The translations under genes and the position numbers were made by a program. From NCBI GenBank assembly GCA_039566865.1, contig CM076948.1, positions 16,503,001 through 16,567,000 of the forward strand: a stretch of 64,000 nt of DNA, written 5' to 3'. This document shows, in pieces, positions 56,972 to 64,000 of this stretch (position 1 is the stretch's first letter; each line of letters starts with the position of its first letter). Origin of the DNA: Aurelia coerulea (lineage: Eukaryota; Cnidaria; Scyphozoa; Semaeostomeae; Ulmaridae). The notes beneath the pieces are model-generated. The model saw nothing but the letters and a program-made list of their open reading frames with translations. It did no database searches and had not been told where the DNA came from.

Positions 56972-58175
56972 CTCATTCACCCCCACGAGGTATTTTGAAA
57001 GAGAGCTCTTATCCCCGAGATTTCAATATTGATCATCACCTTCCATCACCTTCTCCCCAAGCGGTTTTCACTGGATCGTTGTGAAGGATCATGTCATTTT
57101 TCATCGCAAATTGCAAATTATTAGTAAAAGATATCAAACAAATTTCTAAAAAGATCTTTTTATGGAAAGAACAGGCATTAAAATGAGACCAAACATATTG
57201 CATTACAAAAAGAATCTTGTTTTTGCGAGAAGTTTGAACGATCATGAGATAAAAATTTTATCCTCGAGCTCTGGTTTTAGTTGATGATCGAAGCCAGTTT
57301 GAAAATATTTCTTTAGAATATGCAAAATAGTTGAGAAGGTGAAGACCTTGAAAGCTACGATATCGAAAAATCAATTTCTTTCCATTAAAATACAATTTTG
57401 AAAACAGAAAAGATATCGGAAGATGACTGGCCATCATTTGCGTGAGTGATCAGGTTCCCGTTGCACAGAGTTGCTCCGAGGCGTATATTTAGTTTCTTAG
57501 TTCATGGAATGTGGTTTTGAAGGCATACTGATATGATTAGGAACTCATTACTAATCTTAGTAACAGTCTTACCTCAGTTTGGAAGGAAAATAAAATATTT
57601 CAAGCCAAATGAGATACAACATATGGGTTGCCACCAAGAACGGGCCTAAATTTTGTGTATGAAACGGTGCCGATTTTCTGCTTTCGAATCCTAGCCTTTC
57701 GCTTCATCCTTCTCAAAAACACTTTCTTCAGGGGATAAAACATCATTGACCACAGTGTACGAATTGTAATTCCTATTAATATCTTAACTGGTATTTCCAA
57801 ACACTTTTCTCCTTGGGAACTCTCTCTAAAAACCCCTTCGAAAGAACGCTCATGACCATAAGCCAAACGGTAAACAAATAACAACTGTCAACAAACTTAA
57901 ACTGCCTACACTAAAACCACAATAACTCAAAATTTTAGTATGAACACCCTATTAACATTTGACACCATTGGAAAGCTGATCCTTTAAGCTACTTATACAT
58001 TACAATTGTTCTATTCAACTGCCAAAGCAACCCAGGAGAATTACATCATCTTTCCAGAACAACAGATGTCATCATTGGGGAAACAACACCTTGTGCTGTT
58101 GAGGACAATTGTCGCTTACGGGGAAATAAAGCCTGGCAGCAATGACCACAAATGTCGCTTATGGGGGTGAATGAG
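56972..58175. mobile_element. 1.2-kb element with TTAA duplication
   Basis: Tips CTCATTCACCCCC and GGGGGTGAATGAG are exact complements, flanked by TTAA (56968-56971, 58176-58179). TTAA targeting is the hallmark of piggyBac and also of Kolobok. The interior has a 94-codon minus-strand ORF (57600-57884) with basic residues and no recognised transposase motif, so the element is probably non-autonomous. Confidence 0.87.
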
Positions 58176-58785
58176 TTAAATCCCTCAATTGGGACGTGCC
58201 TTCTTATAGGAAAGACATGTTCACGAGAGTCAACAACTCTACCAGTCGTTCTCTTAGATACGCTGAAGTCAATCTCAGGTTGCCATTATTAAAATCGACA
58301 GGGGGGCAGAAATGTTTCGCGTACCGAGGCGCCAAGCTTTGGAACAGTCTTGGCCCTGAGATCCGAAATACTTCAACCCTGAGAGCGTTTAAAAAGAAGG
58401 TGCAACCATGAATTTTTCACCAATTCTTTTCTGTTTTCTTTTATTTATTTATGACAATTTGTAATTAGTTTAGGTTTAGGTTTAGGTTTTATAGCAAATA
58501 TTGTTTTTATTGTAAATTAGTAGTTATTTGTAAGTTTTTAGCATGGCCCCCTGTAAATCAATTATTATTATTGAGGGGCTACCAAGGGTAAAAAAGATAA
58601 AATGAAATGAAATGATTAAAGAGATATCTTACAGTTTCACATTTCTCTATTGAATGGCCGGAGCTGGCCGGAGCAGGCTGGAGCTGGCGAAAAAGAAGGG
58701 GCAAGGCTCCTGCCTGTGGCTCCAGCCCAGCTCCGGCCAAGCTCCGGTCCATTGGCTGGAGCCTAGGCACCCTCCTGTCTGGGTA

Positions 58786-59150
58786 AAGTGTATTGTATCT
58801 ATTTTTTATATTTTAAACTTTGTAAATTTTTACTTTTGTGGCAAATTTAAACATACATACACACAGTAATTTGCAGTTTTGATTTTCCCATTGATTGAAC
58901 TCAAATTTTTTTTAACATTGTACAGTTTTAAAGCAATTGTTTTGACATTATTTTGAGTGCGAGTTATATTATCTACTTGTTTTGAGATCTTACTAAGTAA
59001 TTTGGGAGCCCTCTTCACCAAGCTAAATTAACTCTACACTTCCGGCATTAAAAATATAAGAAACAACACTTAAGAAAGTTTTGTTGGTAGCAAAATGGCC
59101 GAAAAATTTAAGAAACTGCCTTCCAGCACTGGGCCTCAGTTTCTTTTAAA
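58786..59150. other. AT-rich stretch, nothing recognised
   Basis: Continues the flank of E14. A TAAGAAAC word and GCCGAAAAATTTAAGAAACTG precede the microsatellite. No gene. Confidence 0.4.
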
Positions 59151-59323
<173 letters not shown>

Positions 59324-59589
59324 TAATTTAGTTAACGTAGGCTACATTATGAAAGAAGAACAGCTAAATTACAGCTAATTTAGGCCCACTTTACAAAGTT
59401 TACAAATTCCTAAAGTTAATTGATTAAAAATGTATAGTGGAATATTTATGAGATAAAAATGATCATGCCTTCCCTAAGAGGTATGGAGCGACGCGCATCC
59501 CCCAGAGAGACGGCGGAAACGCTAGGCGAGGGATCCCCCAGACGCATATAATAAGACACGGCCGCCGCCAGGGAACAATTCCCCAGTTT

Positions 59590-60330
59590 AACCGCAGATT
59601 TTTAGATTTTTGAAAGATCTTAACATTTTGACAAATAAGAAAGCTCCAATCAAAAGACAGAGTAGAAAGGAAATAAAACTGAAAGATAAACCATGGATAA
59701 ATAATAGAATACAAAAGATGATGAGAATCCGAGACAGAATTTTGTATAATCTAAAGAATAGCAGACTCCTGATAACCTCAAGTTGTGTGAGAAGTTTAGA
59801 AACCATGTGTCCAATTCATTAAAAGAAAGTAAAGCAAGGTATTTCCATGATTATTTTTCTACCAATAGTCAAAATATATAAAATTGTCATTTCTCATAAG
59901 TCGTCCACTTCTTCTTCAATTAACAAAATCAAAGGCAAAGATGGAAATGTAATGTCAGACCCTTCTAAAATGTCAAATAGTTTTGATGAATTTTATGTCA
60001 ATGTCATTGATCGCTGAACAAAGACAATCCCAATGACTCCAAAGCCTACTTTTGGCTCTTTATCTAATAGAACTTGCAATTCACTTTTCCTTACTCCAGT
60101 TACTTTGATAGAAGTTCAAGACCTCATCAGTGTTTTAAATCCTTCCAAATTTGTAGGTCCTAATAGTATACCTATGGAATTACCTAGAATTATTGGATAA
60201 TCAATTTTCCCACTTCTTGTGAATCAATCTTTCCAGTCTGGTATTCTCCCTGATAAACTGAAAATTGCCAAGGTGCCATGAGTTTACCTTGTGTCAAAGA
60301 AAACAGACCCATTTCCAATGCTCAGATCAA
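59590..60330 (+). pseudogene. LINE linker and pre-RT remnant
   Basis: Frameshifted plus-strand reading: APIKRQSRKEIKLKDKPWIN, RIQKMMRIRDRILYNLKNSR, KESKARYFHDYFSTNSQNI, NKIKGKDGNVMSDPSKMSNS, FDEFYVNVID, VLNPSKFVGPNSIPMELPRI, LVNQSFQSGILPDKLKIAKV. The order matches the region between endonuclease and RT fingers of CR1/L2-like elements. Several stops and shifts. The GC-rich block just before it (about 59460-59585) is unexplained. Confidence 0.7.
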
Positions 60331-60493
60331 TGGCTTCCACATGTCTGATTTCTTCCTCTTAGTGATCAATAATTGAAAGAATAGTAATGCAAAACACAAA
60401 TACATCAAGCAAACAATATCCTCTTGGGAACACAAATATCCTTTCTAACCCCAGTATTTTCCTGCACCGGAATTCTTTGCTTAGAACATCTCC

Positions 60494-60494
<1 letters not shown>

Positions 60495-60573
<79 letters not shown>
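60495..60573. repeat. (TCA)n microsatellite, 79 bp
   Basis: Pure trinucleotide run followed by TTTATTCATTTACAAAGTAG and TTACAGCTAATTAAGGCCTA. Read on the minus strand this is AATAAATGATGATG..., a polyadenylation-like word leading into an (ATG)n tail. Confidence 0.93.
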
Positions 60574-60727
60574 TTATTCATTTACAAAGTAGGCTGAAAC
60601 AAAACAATAGCTAAAATTACAGCTAATTAAGGCCTACTTATTTACAAAATTTACAAGTCTAATCTAAAAATATTATTATCTATATGTATAATTACAAGAA
60701 TTTCAATATAACTATCCTGTTATGAAT

Positions 60728-60764
60728 TCACCAATGGCAATCCATTGTTTGCCATTGGTGAAGG
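60728..60764. repeat. Small hairpin CACCAATGGCAA
   Basis: TTCACCAATGGCAA and TTGCCATTGGTGAA pair around an 8-bp loop. Perfect 14-bp arms. From here to 61090 there is no gene. Confidence 0.85.
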
Positions 60765-61089
60765 GGAAACTCGAACCATTTTAACAGGTTTATCCTTGTG
60801 AGATAATTTTGAAAGGTATGTGGTGATAAATGATTCAAACTTTTGAAGACTTCATTACCTCATTCAATATGTCATTCAAACTTTTGATCAACTATTTTGA
60901 AGGCTTTAATTTTATTATTGCCTCCTGTGACATTGCAGCAAGAATGCTTGAAATGTGGGACGGCGGGGCGAAGGGACCCTTTTGTGCACCCACTATAGCA
61001 TAGGAATCAAATGTCATCATGACGAAATGGCTCGTGGCCCAGCCAAAACATCCAAAGCCTCATTTTCAGGGACCGATCAGAAGACGGCA

Positions 61090-62115
61090 AATAAATGTGT
61101 GAAGAAGAAAAAAGAAACATGTGAAAATTTTTCAAAATTTCACCTTCCTTCATAAAACACAGCCAGGACAAAAAAATTCTTGAAATTTCCTGAATTTTTT
61201 GAAAAATCTGTTCTCTAGATATTTGGGCATACAACATTGGATGCTGGTTAAAATATCTCCAGGTTTCGTAATTTATATAAGTTGAACCCACCTGAATCCA
61301 CCTGAACCCAGCTGAATCCATCTGAACCCACCTGAACCCAGCTGAACTCATCTGAACCCAGCAGAGACCAACCTGACTCAATAGAAATTCCCAAGAGGTC
61401 CCCTGCCAGGTGTGATAGCTCCGTTTGGAAATATCAAGAACACTGTATCAAAAGCAGCAGGTGATAAGCATTGCTAGCGCTTTATGGTGTTAAATGAAAA
61501 CAGCTTAATAACAATCGTTCTGATCTCATTGGCTCGGACGGTTTTTAATTTTGGCATTTTATGGGTTCAAAGTGCCTTATCGATTTGTGTGTGGCCATAA
61601 CTCCGCCAATCCAGGAGACATTTTAGCGGGCATCCAAACTTTAATACCCAAACATCTGGAGAATAGATTTCTTCAAAAAAATTCTGGAAATTTCAAGCAA
61701 TTTCTTTCCTGGTTGCGTTTTATAAAGGTAGGTAAACTGTCGAAAAATTATCATGGATTTCTTTTGCAGTGATATCACTCTCCTACTAAGTCATCAGGCC
61801 TAACTTTTTCACCTTCACGTGTACACAATATTGTTTTCGTCATTTATTTGACTGAAACATCCTTTGAGTTTCTGTGTTTGTTAATCTGAAGGGCTATAAT
61901 TCCAAACAGAGCCATTAGCATCATGAACATGTGTTAAAATGCCAATTCCCTGCTTGTGTGCTTCATACAAATCACAGGACCTCTTGGGATTTCTATTGCG
62001 TCAGGTTGGTCTCTGCTGGGTTCAGTTAGTTGGATTCAGCTGGATTCAGATGGATGCAGATGGATTCACCTGGGTTCAGATGGATTCAGCTGGGTTCAGC
62101 TGGGTTTAACTTATA
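61090..62115. repeat. Mirrored arrays of 10-bp CTGGATTCAG repeats with shared flanks
   Basis: At 61285-61380 about ten units of CCTGAATCCA / GCTGAACCCA occur. At 61998-62107 the complementary TGGATTCAGC / TGGGTTCAGA units recur, about 11 copies. Flanking blocks are also inverted: GAGGTCCC near 61395 against AGGACCTC near 61976, and ATTTATATAAGTT (61270) against AACTTATATAAAT (62108). A second inverted block (61100-61250 against 61600-61760) is in permuted order. No ORF supported. Confidence 0.8.
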
Positions 62116-62159
62116 TAAATTACGCTCCAGGTTTGGCGGAGTTACGGCCTCTCCAATTA

Positions 62160-62730
62160 ACACATAAATAAAAACGGCACTGAACCTTGAACAATAGAAA
62201 TTCTTGTCGAGAGAAAATATAGTAACAACAATATTGATTGTTGTAAGAATGACCAGAAAACATCAACATCTAAGTTTTCAATTGTTCTTGCTATTGTCTT
62301 TCCGCTAAAATTTCTTTTGCTTAAGATTAGCTGCCCCTACAGTTTCTCTGTGAGTTGAAAAATCTTCAGAGGCTTGTTTACACATTTCAAGTCATGTGGC
62401 AATACTCTGGAGAAGTCTCTGTATTATACTACTTTTTGCATTCATGGCACAAGTTGTCTTGGTGTGAAATAATTTATACATATAAAAAATCTTACCAATT
62501 ATGCGAATTGGTTGGGTGGCTCTTGGGGTGCGGTTTTGCTTTTGGGTGGTACATCTTTCCTGATTCTCCCCATAGTTTTTACTTCTTGCTATCTTAACTG
62601 CCACGGAGTTGTCATAGTCTATTGTTCCCCGTGGCAAGTAGCGTAGTAAGTAGCTCATCTTGTAAAATTTTTAATGAGATATGAAAAAGTTATAGAATTC
62701 AAAAGAGGTTTTATCAAGAGTATGTATGTA
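62160..62730. other. No supportable gene
   Basis: Only short overlapping ORFs on both strands without motif support. The end holds a short GTAT run abutting the next MITE. Confidence 0.4.
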
Positions 62731-62738
62731 TGTATGTA

Positions 62739-62943
62739 CCGGGTGTCCCAAAATGGTGTATTATCATTTGATTGCTTATATGTCCATAACCGATGAACCA
62801 ATTTTCAAAAACTAGTAAAACCACAACCAACATCTTAACATACGATTTTGCCTTCAGGCAATCAACTGAAAAAAAGTTTTTGAAAATCGGTTCATTGGTT
62901 ATGGACATGTAAGCAATCAAACACATCATTTTGGGACACCCGG
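62739..62943. mobile_element. 205-bp CCGGGTGTCCC MITE, TA duplication
   Basis: Tips CCGGGTGTCCCAAAATG and CATTTTGGGACACCCGG, TA on both sides. Arms are inverted for about 75 bp (GCTTATATGTCCATAACCGA against CATTGGTTATGGACATGTAAGC). Inserted in a GTAT microsatellite. Same tip family as 14263, 16288, 28060 and 52768. Confidence 0.9.
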
Positions 62944-63292
62944 TATGTATAATTTGGCCTTTAAAAATAAATATACCTAGTTATAAAACAAAAGAAATCT
63001 AATTACAATATCTATAAATTCAAAATAATTACAAGCAAAAACTACATATCTAATTTAAGAATCTAATTTAAAACACCCCATGGTTGAAGATGGCAGGGAT
63101 AGCATTAAAAGGTCAATGCGACCTTGTTTCCATAATGGTCCCTCAAGGAGTGCTATTCAAAAGGAAAAAGAAAGAAAATTTTTCGAGAAAAGAAATAAAC
63201 AGTTTTCATGGAAAATAGAATTTTATCTAGACCGGAAATAATATCTTTGATTTTAATGGCGAATAAGCATTGTTATTGTTTGCTTTAGATTT

Positions 63293-63620
63293 CTAATAAT
63301 ATATGTAGGGACTATCATTAAGACTTTGGAGATTTTTAAAGAATTGGTCTTTGATCTTATGTTTGAAACTGTTGATGTTTTGTTGCAGATTTTAGTTCTG
63401 AGGGTAGGCTGTTCCATATTTTAGGTCCTAAATATGAGATACCATTTTGTCCTGTGTTGCTTTTTCGGAAAGGTTGAATTAGTTTGTTTTTAGATCTTCG
63501 AGTTACTCGGCTCAGGCCAACTGGTAAGAACATTTCCAACATAAATGATGGGGCTGCATTATTAAAAAATTTGAAAACCTTTGCCGCAGTGCATTGCTCA
63601 AACCTTTCTTTATAGTCCAG
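63293..63620 (-). pseudogene. LINE C-terminus, minus strand
   Basis: Reads DYKERFEQCTAAKVFKFFNN, PSFMLEMFLPVGLSRVTRRS, KLIQPFRKSNTGQNGISYLG, PKIWNSLPSELKSATK; after a one-base shift, FKHKIKDQFFKNLQSL to a TAG at 63293. YLGPKIWNSLP-EL is the standard C-terminal block of CR1/L2-like RT proteins. Downstream 62950-63290 is probably its 3' UTR. 63630-63950 has no gene I recognise. Confidence 0.72.
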
Positions 63621-63955
63621 TCAATGTCTGCCTTGACCCTCAACTAATTGCAACACAAACCAAATTTTGTACAATGCTAGCTTGACACCTAAAGTCTTTC
63701 CAAAAAAAAGTCCCCAAGAATCCCAATTGCGGAACACTGAAAAAATTGTCACGGAAAGTTGTTCCATTAAGGTGGTAGAACACCACATCGTTTTCAACAG
63801 AGAACCCATTATGGCTGGAGAAGAAAGTGATTTTTTAAGTATTATTTGTTTTGATACTTAAACTGAAACTGATAATCTAGCAAATAAGGGTTCCTGTAAT
63901 TTAATTAAGCAAGAATATGTTAGAGATAGGTGTGGCAATCAAATACTATATATTT

Positions 63956-64000
63956 CATAACATAACATAACATAACATAACATAACATAACATAACATAA
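63956..64000. repeat. (CATAA)n microsatellite at the window edge
   Basis: About nine tandem CATAA units run to the last base; the array continues outside the window. Confidence 0.95.

Larger units (their letters stand above)
56236..58616 (+). pseudogene. CR1-like LINE 3' half with two nested insertions
   Basis: Fragments in order: NADLEALKGWLERNKLSLNV, [insert 56368-56495], TEAMIIGSNGKLRK, KYLGVQVDHQLKWTSQLALT, EPYFRYCCPVWGNAG, frameshift near 56830, KLQNRAAKLVSNSPFDATAL, FEAQKMVF, [insert 56972-58175], KSLNWDVPSYRKDMFTRVNN, GGQKCFAYRGAKLWNSLGPE, stop at 58411. Removing the second insert restores the frame across a TTAA. The 3' UTR has the GCATGGCCCCC hairpin and an AAAATGAAATGAAATG tail. 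Same family as the 41255 LINE. Confidence 0.82.
56094..58775. mobile_element. E14: GGAGGGTGCC-tipped element hosting a LINE, 10-bp duplication
   Basis: Left tip GGAGGGTGCCGAGGCTCC, right tip GGAGCCTAGGCACCCTCC. TGTCTGGGTA is exact at 56084-56093 and 58776-58785. Subterminal GGCCGGAGC words repeat at both ends. Excluding the LINE (about 56236-58616) the element is only about 300 bp, so it was a MITE before the LINE entered. A 10-bp duplication suggests a Mutator-like type (inference). Confidence 0.85.

Overview
The window looks like a piece of an animal nuclear genome, most likely an anthozoan cnidarian such as a stony coral or sea anemone (inference). It is AT-rich, and its genes are split by GT-AG introns. 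It carries one clear conserved metazoan gene, the Arp2/3 subunit ARPC4. The rest is dominated by non-LTR retrotransposons, TIR transposons and MITEs, and by SWIM/Ulp1-type and other repeat-associated gene families that I associate with cnidarian genomes. I see no operons, tRNA or rRNA genes, CRISPR arrays or bacterial features.

Layout. 1-5.2 kb: a foldback repeat, a TA-duplicating MITE, and a LINE endonuclease ORF that starts with a 2A peptide motif and is cut by two elements, each with a perfect 9-bp target duplication. 5.4-8.45 kb: four phase-0 exons of an unrecognised plus-strand gene with a Cys-rich domain; two MITEs lie in its first intron. 9-11.3 kb: a foldback with a nested element, then a separate GC-tipped MITE. 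11.6-19.0 kb: a minus-strand gene (SWIM zinc finger followed by a C48/Ulp1-like protease) whose protease exon is split by a foldback full of CCTAGG motifs around a ~206-bp-arm hairpin; its introns carry more MITEs. 19.7-22.8 kb: a LINE RT pseudogene and a decayed repeat-family gene. 23.6-40 kb: a LINE whose reading frame is split by a 13-kb nested insertion and resumes exactly across a 10-bp target duplication. 41.2-46.3 kb: a second LINE split in the same way by a 3.5-kb element with an 8-bp duplication. 46.7-47.2 kb: intact, intronless ARPC4. 47.6-64 kb: LINE remnants, hAT elements, hairpin MITEs, a TTAA element, microsatellites and a mirrored array of 10-bp repeats.

Insertion order can be read directly, because many elements are flanked by exact target duplications and interrupt recognisable reading frames. 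At 23.7-36.7 kb a long-TIR element (E1) entered a LINE. A sister copy (E2) then entered E1's left arm. Each sister later took a different insertion that the other lacks, so each serves as the empty site for the other.

How the genes work together. Only ARPC4 has an assignable cellular job (actin nucleation in the Arp2/3 complex). The SWIM/Ulp1 gene looks broken. The plus-strand Cys-rich gene is convergent with it, and nothing here shows a functional link. The RT-bearing LINEs presumably drove part of the repeat load. All coordinates and splice sites come from reading the sequence by eye; no alignment or database search was run.
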